DNA from: an uncultured Bacteroidota bacterium | GTDB taxonomy: Bacteria; Bacteroidota; Bacteroidia; Flavobacteriales; Flavobacteriaceae | Direction: 5' to 3' | Length of the DNA stretch: 64,000 nt | NCBI GenBank assembly: GCA_902622575.1 | Contig: CACNQJ010000003.1 | Coordinates: 1-64,000 of the forward strand | Part shown: positions 49,880-59,810 of the stretch, piece by piece | Position numbering within the stretch: the first letter of the stretch is position 1 | How the letters are laid out: each line of letters begins with the position of its first letter | Translations under genes and position numbers: made by a program | The notes under the pieces: generated by a model | Told to the model about the DNA's origin: nothing | Seen by the model: the letters and a program-made list of their open reading frames with translations, nothing else | Database searches by the model: none

Positions 49880-52800
49880 ATGGATATTAAACGTATTGTA
49901 AGTTCAGTCCTATTGATTGCCTTTTTATTTTCAACCAATCTCATCTATTCGCAGAATATTGTCAGTGGATCTGTTTCAGATTCCGAAGGTAATGCTTTGC
50001 CTGGGGTCAGTATTGTTGAAAAAGGAACATCAAATGGAACCGTTTCAGATTTTGACGGTAATTTTAAATTAAATGTTGAGGATGCTGCTACTCTAGTATT
50101 CTCGTACATAGGCTACCTAACTCAAGAAATTGGCGCTTCTGCAACAATGAATGTAGTTATGGATGAGGATGTATCTAAATTGGAGGAGGTAGTTGTAGTT
50201 GGTTATGGTACACAACAAAAAAAGACATTAACAGGTTCTGTTGCCTCTATTTCAGGTGAAGAAATTAATTTAAGACCCGCTCCCAATACTAGCCAATTGT
50301 TAATGGGACAAGCTGCTGGTCTTTCAGTAAGGTCTGGCTCAGGATTACCGGGGGAAGATTTTGCCACATTAAGAATAAGGAATTTTGAGGCACCGCTAAT
50401 AATTGTTGATGGAATAGTAGCCACCTTTGGACAGGTTGACCCAAATGATATTGAAAATATTTCTATCCTAAAAGACGCTGCTGCATCAATTTATGGAGCA
50501 AGAGCAGGTAATGGTGTTATTCTTATAACAACTAAAAGAGGAACCGACAGAGGAGAGGGTGCTAAATTTATTTACAATGGGACGGCTTCTTGGTCAGGAC
50601 TTACTTTTGAGCCTAGAACATTAAACGCTAACCAGTATGTAGATTTGGCTTACAACGAACAAGGTCAGCCGTTGGCTGATTTAATGCCACCATACCTAGC
50701 TTGGGATAACGAAAGAAAGCAGGTTTATGATTCTACAACAGGTGAGGACTTTGCGGGTAATGATTGGAGAGACTTGATATATAATGACTGGCAATTACAA
50801 ACTCAGCATAATTTAAGTGCTCGTGGAAGAAGTAAAGATATTGGATATTTTATTTCATTAGGTTTCACCGACACTGAGAGTCAATTAGAGGGAGCGGATT
50901 ATACTCACACGCGTTACAATATTAGGTCAAACTTAGATGTTAATTTAACAGACAATTTGACTGCAAAGCTAGATCTTGCATATTTTCAAACAACTCTTGA
51001 TAAAGCTAATTTTCAAACACAAACACTTTACACAAGATTAAATTCTGGGAAACCAACATATTTATACGAGTATCCAGATCCTTCTTACCCATCTCACGCT
51101 GGTGCTGCGACAGTCTATGCACCAAATTATTTGATTAAGAAAGAATTTGCTGGTACAATAGTTAATCGTGATAATAATTTAAGAGGTGCTATTAGTCTTA
51201 CCTATGATGTACCATTTATATCTGGTATGTCAATCACAGGTTCATTAAACATGGAAGCACAGAATGAATGGAATAAAAATATCCAAAAAAGGTTTGCTGC
51301 TTATAACTATGATCCATCAACACCTGAAGTATACAGCATTTTTGGTTATGTTAACAGAGATGTAATTAGTGTAAATGCTGATAGAGATATGGAATTATTG
51401 CCCAAACTTACCGTGACTTATGATAAGGAGTGGGGAAATAACGTGTTAAACGCTTTATTTGTAGCGGAGTCAACTACTTTTAAAAGAGATTATCTAATGG
51501 GATCAAGAACTGACCCATTATCTTTTGAAGCTCCATATCTAAACTATTCATCAAGAGCTGAATTAGACAATGCTGAAATCTTCTCTGAAAGTGCTAGAAA
51601 AAGTTTTGTAGGTAGGGTTAATTACAGTCACGATGACAAATATTTATTTTCTGCTACAATGAGAGCTGATGCAACAGCAAGATACTCTGTTGAAGGTAGA
51701 TGGGGATATTTTCCAAGCCTAAGTTTTGGTTGGAGAATCTCTGAGGAGGATTTTATGAAAGATAATTCTGCTTGGAACAACTTAAAATTTAGAGCATCAT
51801 ATGGTATTATGGGTAATGATGCAGTATCAAATTTTGACTTTTTAACCGGCTATAATATTGCCAACGGATTTTATCTATACAACGGAGATCCGTATCCGAT
51901 CATTTCATCAGCTGGCCTTGCTAATGCTCTTATTACTTGGGAAACAATGAAAATTGCTAACCTGGGGCTCGAAGGAACTCTTTGGGATGGTGGTTTAGGA
52001 TTTGAACTAGATGTATTTTACAGATTAAGAGAAGATATTTTAGCTATACCAACTGAGGGCGTTCCTTTTAACTTTGGGGCTAGTCTCCCTCGAACAAACC
52101 TAAACACAAGGGATAATAGAGGTTTTGATCTAATGCTTAAGCACCAAGGAAAAATTGGAGCAGTTCGTTATGAAATCAATCCAATGGTCTCATGGTCAAG
52201 AGGAAAATATGTTTCTTGGGATGAAAATATACTCCCTACGGAAGGTGTAGATTCTGCAACTGCAGCTGCAAATGCCCTTTTTAATGCAAGATATTCAAGA
52301 ACTGGTCAATGGGATGACAACCAGTGGGGATTCAATACAACTGGATTCTTCACCTCTCAAAACCAAATTGATAACCATCCAGTTGATGCAGATAATGCCG
52401 GAAACCAAACTGTGATTGTTGGAGATTTAATTTTTGTTGATCAAAATGGTGATGGTTTAATTGATTGGAAAGATCAAGTTATAATTGGTAAGGGTGGAAT
52501 GCCAAAATGGAACTTCAGTTCTTGGACTAATGCAAGATGGGGTCAATGGAGTGTGAGTGCTCTATGGCAAGGTGCTGCTGGATATTCAATTCAATTTGGT
52601 GGACCACAGAGTTGGCAGGGATTAAATAGTCATCAAGCTATTCCTACAGTTAATGCTTACGAAAACAGGTCAGTAAAAGGTCCAAATGGCGATGTTGAAA
52701 TATTAAGGAAATTCCCACCAGCAAATAACACCGGTGGTGTTCCTGCAATTAGTAATAGAGCCAATGATTTTACAAGGATTGATGCTGTATACTTAAGATT

Positions 52801-53014
52801 AAAAACATTAAATATTGGTTACAATATTCCAAAAAGTGTCACTGATAATTTAGGAATTGATGGCCTTCAAATATACATTGCTGGTAACAATGTATTTACA
52901 ATAGATAATCTAGATGTATGGTCTGGATATTATGACCCAGAAGTTACTGGTAGCCATCAAAGTAGGTATCCAACTACAAAATCATGGACTACTGGTTTAA
53001 AGGTTAATTTTTAA
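49880..53014 (+). CDS. SusC/RagA-family TonB-linked outer membrane protein
   Basis: Signal peptide, CarboxypepD_reg-like domain (GSVSDSEGNALPGVSIVEKGTSNGTVSDFDGNF), plug (APLIIVDGIVATFGQVDPNDIENISILKDAAASIYGARAGNGVILITTKRG), C-terminal barrel. Confidence 0.96.
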   Translation: MDIKRIVSSVLLIAFLFSTNLIYSQNIVSGSVSDSEGNALPGVSIVEKGTSNGTVSDFDGNFKLNVEDAATLVFSYIGYLTQEIGASATMNVVMDEDVSKLEEVVVVGYGTQQKKTLTGSVASISGEEINLRPAPNTSQLLMGQAAGLSVRSGSGLPGEDFATLRIRNFEAPLIIVDGIVATFGQVDPNDIENISILKDAAASIYGARAGNGVILITTKRGTDRGEGAKFIYNGTASWSGLTFEPRTLNANQYVDLAYNEQGQPLADLMPPYLAWDNERKQVYDSTTGEDFAGNDWRDLIYNDWQLQTQHNLSARGRSKDIGYFISLGFTDTESQLEGADYTHTRYNIRSNLDVNLTDNLTAKLDLAYFQTTLDKANFQTQTLYTRLNSGKPTYLYEYPDPSYPSHAGAATVYAPNYLIKKEFAGTIVNRDNNLRGAISLTYDVPFISGMSITGSLNMEAQNEWNKNIQKRFAAYNYDPSTPEVYSIFGYVNRDVISVNADRDMELLPKLTVTYDKEWGNNVLNALFVAESTTFKRDYLMGSRTDPLSFEAPYLNYSSRAELDNAEIFSESARKSFVGRVNYSHDDKYLFSATMRADATARYSVEGRWGYFPSLSFGWRISEEDFMKDNSAWNNLKFRASYGIMGNDAVSNFDFLTGYNIANGFYLYNGDPYPIISSAGLANALITWETMKIANLGLEGTLWDGGLGFELDVFYRLREDILAIPTEGVPFNFGASLPRTNLNTRDNRGFDLMLKHQGKIGAVRYEINPMVSWSRGKYVSWDENILPTEGVDSATAAANALFNARYSRTGQWDDNQWGFNTTGFFTSQNQIDNHPVDADNAGNQTVIVGDLIFVDQNGDGLIDWKDQVIIGKGGMPKWNFSSWTNARWGQWSVSALWQGAAGYSIQFGGPQSWQGLNSHQAIPTVNAYENRSVKGPNGDVEILRKFPPANNTGGVPAISNRANDFTRIDAVYLRLKTLNIGYNIPKSVTDNLGIDGLQIYIAGNNVFTIDNLDVWSGYYDPEVTGSHQSRYPTTKSWTTGLKVNF

Positions 53015-53045
53015 AAATAAATAAATAATTAAATTGCTATAAATA

Positions 53046-54812
53046 ATGAATAAAATAATAAAAACAATTTGCTTTGTTCTTCCAATGATGCTTTTTGTAG
53101 GATGTGCTGATTTAGATTTGCTTCCTACAAACATGATTGCTGAGGACGCTGTTAAAAATGATCCAAAATTAGTTGAGGCATTTTTAACAAAAATTTACCA
53201 TCAAACTCGATGGGAAACCAATGACCACAGAGGTCAAAGGGATGGTAGTCACATGAATGACAAACACTGGAGATTTTATGATTGGGTCGTTGGAGGTGAA
53301 GGAACATTAATGGCACCGTGGCAGAGAGTTGTAGGTGTTTCAGCACAGGTTCCAAATAATGGTGGAGCTAATGAGGCTGCTAATTATTGGGCATATGGAA
53401 ACATTAGATCTGCTAATGAGATTATCGAAATACTTAATGATGCCACTTTTGATCCGACCACAGTTTCCCAACAAATTGGCGAGGCTAAATTTCTTAGAGC
53501 TTTTATGTATCTAGAAATGGCAAAAAGGTATGGTGGGGTGCCATTAGAATTAGTACCAAAACAACTTGATGCATCATATGATGAATTGATGACACCAAGA
53601 TCTACGTTACAGGACACCTATGATCAAATCATTGCTGATTGTGATGCTGCAATTGCGGCTCTCCCTGGTGAAGCCATGGTTGGAAAAGCCACTAAGTGGG
53701 CTGCGCATGCTTTAAAAAGTAGGGCTGCACTTTATGCTGCAAGAATTGCAAAATATCATCCACAATCTGCAGACGGATTAACATCAATTCCTGCAAGTTT
53801 GGCAACTGGATATTACACGATGTCGCATGCATCAGCAAGTGCTATTATTGACAGTGGAAAACATCCATTACACAGGGGTGGTGGCACTTATCAAAAGACA
53901 TTTTCTGAGGTTTTAACCAAAGAAGGTAATAGCGAACAAATCTTTGTAACACAATACGATGTAGGTTTAGGTAAGACACATCAGCACGGCTACTTCTCAA
54001 TGCCTGATGGTTTTAAAGCAGGTTGGGGTTCTAACATCCATATTTATGAAGCGTCTGTTGAAAGGTTCGAATACAAGGATGGAACGCCTGGAAATAAAAA
54101 CAGAAAATTATTTAACAACAAAACCTTCTTTGATATTGAAGAAGTGGTTTATAAAAAAGATCCCAGATATTTAGCAAAAGCATGGACACCTGAGGAGGTT
54201 TATGATGGTAGAAGTGTTTGGTTTCATGACAACACAGTTGGACCAAGTAATCCAAATGTAAAAGGAAGAGGCGGAGATGTTGCACCTAGAAGAGCTCCAC
54301 CAAGAAATAGAAATAGGGGTGGTAGACTCGCTCAACATAGAGTTCCACTTGATGGAAGTTATACATATATTGCATATAATAATGATGGAATGGATTATGT
54401 AGTTTTCAGAACCGGGGAAATGTATCTAAATGGTGCTGAGGCTGCTTTTGAAATTGGTAAACCAATTAGAGCAAAACAACTTCTTAATGCTGTTAGAAAC
54501 AGAGTTGGTATGCCACCTAAACAGCAGCTAACTTTGGATATAATTAAGAATGAGAGATTTTGTGAGTTATTTGGTGAAAATCACCACCTAACTGACCTTA
54601 AAACGTGGAGAGATGCTGAAGCTTCAATTCATATGAAACCTAAATGGGGTATAAAGTGGTATAGAAGAGCTAGTGATGGAATGTATAAAGCAAGAAGATG
54701 GAGATGGAATTTCTCTCAGAATACTCCTTTCTTACCAAAAATGTATTGGCTTCCAATAGGAAATGGCAGGATTGCTGATAATCCTAATTTAGTTGAGAAT
54801 CCTGGATATTAG
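53046..54812 (+). CDS. SusD/RagB-family nutrient-binding lipoprotein
   Basis: Lipobox FVGC; NIRSANEIIEILNDA, EAKFLRAFMYLEMAKRYGGVPLE, FRTGEMYLNGAEAAFE, NERFCELFGENHHLTDLKTW; directly follows susC. Confidence 0.95.
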   Translation: MNKIIKTICFVLPMMLFVGCADLDLLPTNMIAEDAVKNDPKLVEAFLTKIYHQTRWETNDHRGQRDGSHMNDKHWRFYDWVVGGEGTLMAPWQRVVGVSAQVPNNGGANEAANYWAYGNIRSANEIIEILNDATFDPTTVSQQIGEAKFLRAFMYLEMAKRYGGVPLELVPKQLDASYDELMTPRSTLQDTYDQIIADCDAAIAALPGEAMVGKATKWAAHALKSRAALYAARIAKYHPQSADGLTSIPASLATGYYTMSHASASAIIDSGKHPLHRGGGTYQKTFSEVLTKEGNSEQIFVTQYDVGLGKTHQHGYFSMPDGFKAGWGSNIHIYEASVERFEYKDGTPGNKNRKLFNNKTFFDIEEVVYKKDPRYLAKAWTPEEVYDGRSVWFHDNTVGPSNPNVKGRGGDVAPRRAPPRNRNRGGRLAQHRVPLDGSYTYIAYNNDGMDYVVFRTGEMYLNGAEAAFEIGKPIRAKQLLNAVRNRVGMPPKQQLTLDIIKNERFCELFGENHHLTDLKTWRDAEASIHMKPKWGIKWYRRASDGMYKARRWRWNFSQNTPFLPKMYWLPIGNGRIADNPNLVENPGY

Positions 54813-54838
54813 GGACAATTAATTTATTTTATTCATAC

Positions 54839-54872
54839 AAAAAAGGATCTAAGAAATTGGATCCTTTTTTTT
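54839..54872 (+). terminator. Rho-independent terminator after susD
   Basis: AAAAAAGGATC-loop-GATCCTTTTTT followed by further T residues. Confidence 0.82.
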
Positions 54873-54882
54873 ATATTTAGAT

Positions 54883-55326
54883 ATGAGCAGAATATTTCTT
54901 TTATTTCTTTTAGTTTGCTCATGTTCCACAATTAGAGTTGATAATAATAGTTTTGAAGATGAAAAATATGATACAGGATATGGTACTGAGTCAAAGATAG
55001 GTTCTACAACATCAGTACAAACTATTGATGGAGAAAAACTTATTCTAGGAGCAAGTTATAATACAAATGAGACTCTTAAAGGTCAAATTTCTGGTTTGAT
55101 CGTAAAAAAAGTTGATAACAGTTCTCCAGATGATTTTGCAACTTTTATTATTAGAAATTTTTCTAAGCCACCATTAATTATAGTTGATGGAATGGAGTCA
55201 GAAATCAAATATGTTGATCCAAATGATATTGAATCTATTTCTGTACTAAAAGATGCTTCTGCTGCTATTTATGGCTCACGAGCAGGTAATGGAGTTGTGG
55301 TTGTCAAAACAAAAAGAGGAAAATGA
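54883..55326 (+). CDS. Stand-alone SusC-like TonB-receptor plug-domain lipoprotein
   Basis: 147 aa; lipobox FLLLVCSC; LKGQISGLIV...DFATFIIRNFSKPPLIIVDGMESEIKYVDPNDIESISVLKDASAAIYGSRAGNGVVVVKTKRGK* aligns with the SusC plug and ends where the barrel would begin. Confidence 0.85.
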   Translation: MSRIFLLFLLVCSCSTIRVDNNSFEDEKYDTGYGTESKIGSTTSVQTIDGEKLILGASYNTNETLKGQISGLIVKKVDNSSPDDFATFIIRNFSKPPLIIVDGMESEIKYVDPNDIESISVLKDASAAIYGSRAGNGVVVVKTKRGK

Positions 55327-56747
55327 ATAAAATTTATTTCCTTTTAATCTTCTTAATTCTTTCTTGTTCTAAACCAGTAGAAAAACCTAATCTTTTATTT
55401 ATACTGGTTGATGATCTGGGTTGGGCAGATGTATCATACAACGGCTCAGATTTTTACGAAACTGATAATATTGATAGACTTAGTTTAAACAGTATGCTCT
55501 TTTATAATGCTTATGCATCAAGTTCAGTATGTTCACCTACAAGAGCAGCAATTATGACTGGAAAACATCCGGCAAGAGTAAACATAACGGATTGGATTCC
55601 CGGTCTAGAGGAACAGCCTTATTACAATAATAAAAACAAGCCTTTGATAGGACCACAGGATAGAAATGAATTACCACTGAATGAGATTACTATTGCTGAG
55701 GTTTTAAAGAAAAATGGATATAAGACTTTTTATTCTGGAAAATGGCATTTGGGAAGCGAGGGTCATTATCCTGAAGATCAAGGATTTGATATCAATATAG
55801 GAGGATTTGAAAAAGGTAGTCCTATGGGTGGATATTATACACCTTATAAAAACCCAAAATTAGAGGATGGTCCAGAAGGTGAATACTTAACAGACAGATT
55901 AACACAAGAGACAATTGATTTTATAGATTCACGCGATGAATCCAAACCTTTTGCAGCATTTTTAGCTTTTTACAATGTTCATACACCTATTCAAGAAAAT
56001 AAAGAGTTTTATGATTATTATAAAGAAAAATTAAAGGGCTATGATGATATTGAGCCTGTGACAAAAAAAGAGGGAGATGCAATTACATTACTAAATCAAA
56101 GAAATGCAAAGTATGCATCGATGGTTCATGCCACAGACAATAATGTCGGAAAAATAGTAAATTATCTAAAAGAGAATAATCTATACGATAACACATTAAT
56201 TGTATTTACATCGGACAATGGAGGATTATCCACTCAAAAAAGAATTGCTCCGACCTCTGTCTCTCCGTTGAGAGCAGGTAAAGGCTGGTTATACGAAGGT
56301 GGAATTAAAATCCCTCAACTATTAAAACTTCCTCAACAATTAAAAGGAGAAATTGTATATGAGCCAGTAGTATCTCATGATTTATTTCCTACTGTTCTTA
56401 ATGCATTAGAAATAAATTATGACATTAAGAACATTGATGGGATGGATCTAAATAATATTTTTCTTAAAAAAGAATTTAATAGAGATTATATATTTTGGCA
56501 TTTTCCTCACTATCACGGAAGTTTATGGAAACCAGGATCTGCAATAAGAAATAATGAATGGAAACTAGTTCACTTTTATGAGGAAAATACTAAAGAATTA
56601 TATAACTTAAATGATGATTTTGGTGAGGCAAATAATATAGCTGATGCTTATCCTGAGATTGTTAATAAACTCTCCAACAAAATGGATGAAATAAAAGTTG
56701 AATTAAATGCCAATAAAACAACCCTAAATAAAAATTATAAAAAATGA
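55323..56747 (+). CDS. S1-family sulfatase, lipoprotein
   Basis: LLFILVDDLGWADVSYNGSDFYETDNIDRL, VCSPTRAAIMTGKHPARVNITDW, FYSGKWHLG; lipobox ILSC; ATGA overlap with upstream gene. Confidence 0.95.
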   Translation: MNKIYFLLIFLILSCSKPVEKPNLLFILVDDLGWADVSYNGSDFYETDNIDRLSLNSMLFYNAYASSSVCSPTRAAIMTGKHPARVNITDWIPGLEEQPYYNNKNKPLIGPQDRNELPLNEITIAEVLKKNGYKTFYSGKWHLGSEGHYPEDQGFDINIGGFEKGSPMGGYYTPYKNPKLEDGPEGEYLTDRLTQETIDFIDSRDESKPFAAFLAFYNVHTPIQENKEFYDYYKEKLKGYDDIEPVTKKEGDAITLLNQRNAKYASMVHATDNNVGKIVNYLKENNLYDNTLIVFTSDNGGLSTQKRIAPTSVSPLRAGKGWLYEGGIKIPQLLKLPQQLKGEIVYEPVVSHDLFPTVLNALEINYDIKNIDGMDLNNIFLKKEFNRDYIFWHFPHYHGSLWKPGSAIRNNEWKLVHFYEENTKELYNLNDDFGEANNIADAYPEIVNKLSNKMDEIKVELNANKTTLNKNYKK

Positions 56748-58345
56748 AAAAACTTTATTTATTTCTTGTATTAATTTTTCTATCTGCATGTTCTGAAAAA
56801 GATGATAGACCAAATATATTATTCATTATGTCAGATGATCATGCTTATCAAGCAATCAGTGCATACAGTGATAAACTTATTCAAACGCCCAACATTGATA
56901 GAATAGCAGATGAAGGTATATTATTTACCAATGCATGTGTAACTAACTCAATATGCGCACCTTCAAGAGCTGTTATATTAACTGGAAAACACAGTCACTT
57001 AAATGGAAAAATTGATAACCATGCAAAATTTGATACTACACAGGTTACATTTCCCCAGCTTTTCCAAAAAGCGGGTTATCAAACAGCTATGTATGGAAAA
57101 CTACATTTTGGAAACAATCCCAAAGGAGTTGACGATTTTTGGATCCTCCCAGGACAGGGAGATTATATAAATCCTAAATTTTTAGGAGAAGAAAAAGATA
57201 CTGTGATTACTGGATACGTGACAGATGTTATTACAGACCTTACTTTGGATTGGTTTAAGAATAAAAGAGACAAAAACAAACCTTTTATGATGATGTATCT
57301 ACATAAGGCTCCGCATAGAGCATGGTGGCCAAGCCCAGAGAAATTTGCTGAGTTCTATGAAAAGAAATTCCCTGAGCCTGAAACACTTTTTGATGATTAT
57401 TCAAATAGAGGAACTGCAGCAAAATCTGCGGAAATGAATTTATTAACACATATGCAATACATGCATGATAGTAAAGTAAGACCTTCAACATTTGAAGAAA
57501 TGGGTAAGGTCGAGCCTGAAATTGTTTACGTCAGAGGTGATGGAACTTTAATGAGACCAGGTGCAGGAGGCTTCAATAGACCTTTTGGACGTGCTAATGA
57601 GGAACAAAAAAAGAAATATGATGTAACCCTAGACAAAATTAATGCTGATTTTAAAGAAAATTGGCCAAAAATGAATGATAAAGAAAAAATGAAATGGAAA
57701 TTTCAAAGATACATGCAAGATTACCTAGCTACCATATCATCAGTTGATGATAATGTAGGTAGAGTTCTTGATTATCTAGATGAAACTGGACTTGATGATA
57801 ACACAATAGTAATTTACACATCAGATCAAGGTTTTTATCTGGGTGAGCATGGATGGTTTGATAAAAGATTTATTTATGATGAGTCTTTTAAAACACCATT
57901 AATGATTAAATGGCCAAATAAGATCAAACCTGGAATTACAAATGATGAAATGGTTCAAAATTTAGATTTTGCTCAAACATTTTTAGAAGCTGCAATGATT
58001 GATGTACCAAATGATATGCAGGGAGAAAGCTTAATGCCATTACTTATTGGTGAAAATGATAAGTGGACCAGAGAAGAGGTTTATTATCATTACTATGAAT
58101 ATCCATCTGTTCACATGGTGAAAAGACATTATGGAATTGTAAATAAAGAGTATAAACTTGCAAGATTCTATTATGATGTAGATGAGTGGGAATTGTATGA
58201 CAGACTAAACGATCCAAATGAAATGAACAATGTGTATGATGATCCAGCTTATGAAGATGTTGTTAAAGAGCTAAAAGTAAAATTAGCAGATCTTAGAGTC
58301 AAGTATAAAGATTCTGAGGAATTGGATCAAAAGTTTATTTATTAA
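56744..58345 (+). CDS. S1-family sulfatase, lipoprotein (resembles GlcNAc-6-sulfatase-type subfamily)
   Basis: ILFIMSDDHAYQAISAYSDKLIQTPNIDRIADEG, TNSICAPSRAVILTGKHSHLNG, YTSDQGFYLGEHGWFDKRFIYDESFKTPLMIKWP; lipobox LSAC. Confidence 0.93.
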   Translation: MKKLYLFLVLIFLSACSEKDDRPNILFIMSDDHAYQAISAYSDKLIQTPNIDRIADEGILFTNACVTNSICAPSRAVILTGKHSHLNGKIDNHAKFDTTQVTFPQLFQKAGYQTAMYGKLHFGNNPKGVDDFWILPGQGDYINPKFLGEEKDTVITGYVTDVITDLTLDWFKNKRDKNKPFMMMYLHKAPHRAWWPSPEKFAEFYEKKFPEPETLFDDYSNRGTAAKSAEMNLLTHMQYMHDSKVRPSTFEEMGKVEPEIVYVRGDGTLMRPGAGGFNRPFGRANEEQKKKYDVTLDKINADFKENWPKMNDKEKMKWKFQRYMQDYLATISSVDDNVGRVLDYLDETGLDDNTIVIYTSDQGFYLGEHGWFDKRFIYDESFKTPLMIKWPNKIKPGITNDEMVQNLDFAQTFLEAAMIDVPNDMQGESLMPLLIGENDKWTREEVYYHYYEYPSVHMVKRHYGIVNKEYKLARFYYDVDEWELYDRLNDPNEMNNVYDDPAYEDVVKELKVKLADLRVKYKDSEELDQKFIY

Positions 58346-59746
58346 ATGAGAATTATATCTCTATTACTTCTTTTAGTATCATTTTTTACAAATGGTCAAT
58401 TAGAGCTCAATAACCTTTTTACTGATAATATGGTTCTTCAAAGGAACTCAAATGTCAATATATGGGGAAAATCAAGTCCAAACCAAGTCATTAAAGTTTA
58501 TTCTAGTTGGAACAAAACCACTTCAAAAACTAAATCAGATAATAATGGTGATTGGATTCTTGAAATCAATACTAACTCTGATCAAAGTGCTCACCAACTT
58601 ATAATTTCAACAAAAAATGAATCAAAAGTTATAAATAATGTTCTGCTTGGTGAAGTTTGGTTTGGATCTGGTCAGTCAAATATGCAGATGACTTTTGACG
58701 GCTATGTAAATGAACCTATCAATGGTTCTCAGGATATAATTCGAAAAGCCAACAATGATAAAATTCGACTATTAACAGTTGAGAGAAAGTTTAGTAGTGA
58801 AAAATTAAGAGATTTTAATGGAAAGTGGGAATTGTCTAATCCCAAAACTGTAAGATATTTTAGTGCAGCTGCTTATTCTTTCGCTAATTATATTAATGAA
58901 ACATTAAATGTTCCTGTTGGAATTATTGTAACTTCTTGGGGAGGTACACCAGCTGAGGCATGGGCTGAAAAAACGCATTTAGATAAAAATTTTAAACCTG
59001 GAGTTTTAAAAAATAATTTTAAGGACCAATATGAACATTATAACCTCGGGTATCTCTTTAACGGAATGATTAATCCGCTTATTCCCTACACAATTAAAGG
59101 TGCATTGTGGTATCAAGGAGAAAACAACAGACCAAGGGCAAATAATTACTCAAAGCTAATGCAAGTTATGGTTGATAGTTGGCGTAATGAGTGGGGGCAA
59201 GGTGATTTTCCTTTTTACTTTGTTCAAATAGCACCATTCAGATACGATGGTCCAGATGAAACTAGTTCTGCACTATTAAGAGACTCTCAATTAGATGCCA
59301 TGTTTAATATTCCTAATTCAGGAATGGTATCAACAGTTGATATTGGAGCTTTAAATTCAATACATCCCCCTGAAAAAATTAAAATTGGTAATAGACTTGC
59401 ATATTGGGCATTAAATAAAACTTACGGTTTTGAATCAATAACTCCATCTGGTCCAATAGTAAAATCTGCTAAAAAAGATGGATCATCTGTTGTCATTACT
59501 TTTGATTATGCCAAGAATGGTTTTTATAATTTTAATGGACCACTAAAAGATTTTGAATTATCAGGTCCTGACAACCAATTTTACAGTGCAACAGCCAAAA
59601 TTTCGGGAAGGTCAATTATAGTCAAGTCTGACAATGTTAATGACCCAAAAAAAGTTAGATACGGTTGGAAAAACTATTTTGAAGCAACACTTTTTAATTT
59701 AGAGGGACTACCTGCATCGTCTTTTGAAATTAATAGTTTAGATTAA
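58346..59746 (+). CDS. Sialate O-acetylesterase (SASA)-family carbohydrate esterase
   Basis: DNMVLQRNSNVNIWGKSSPNQVI, LGEVWFGSGQSNMQMT, GALWYQGENNRPRANNYSKLMQVMVDSWRNEWGQGDFPFYFVQIAPF. Confidence 0.92.
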   Translation: MRIISLLLLLVSFFTNGQLELNNLFTDNMVLQRNSNVNIWGKSSPNQVIKVYSSWNKTTSKTKSDNNGDWILEINTNSDQSAHQLIISTKNESKVINNVLLGEVWFGSGQSNMQMTFDGYVNEPINGSQDIIRKANNDKIRLLTVERKFSSEKLRDFNGKWELSNPKTVRYFSAAAYSFANYINETLNVPVGIIVTSWGGTPAEAWAEKTHLDKNFKPGVLKNNFKDQYEHYNLGYLFNGMINPLIPYTIKGALWYQGENNRPRANNYSKLMQVMVDSWRNEWGQGDFPFYFVQIAPFRYDGPDETSSALLRDSQLDAMFNIPNSGMVSTVDIGALNSIHPPEKIKIGNRLAYWALNKTYGFESITPSGPIVKSAKKDGSSVVITFDYAKNGFYNFNGPLKDFELSGPDNQFYSATAKISGRSIIVKSDNVNDPKKVRYGWKNYFEATLFNLEGLPASSFEINSLD

Positions 59747-59810
59747 TTCTAAATTATTTACTTTTTTGAACTCTTTTTTCTATGTTTGGAAATCATAAAA
59801 AAAACAAACT

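Noticed and set aside
54883-55326. Plug-domain gene as a simple susC pseudogene remnant
   Set aside because: It has its own lipoprotein signal, conserved plug motifs, no internal stops and ATGA coupling; kept as a finding, though comparative data are needed.
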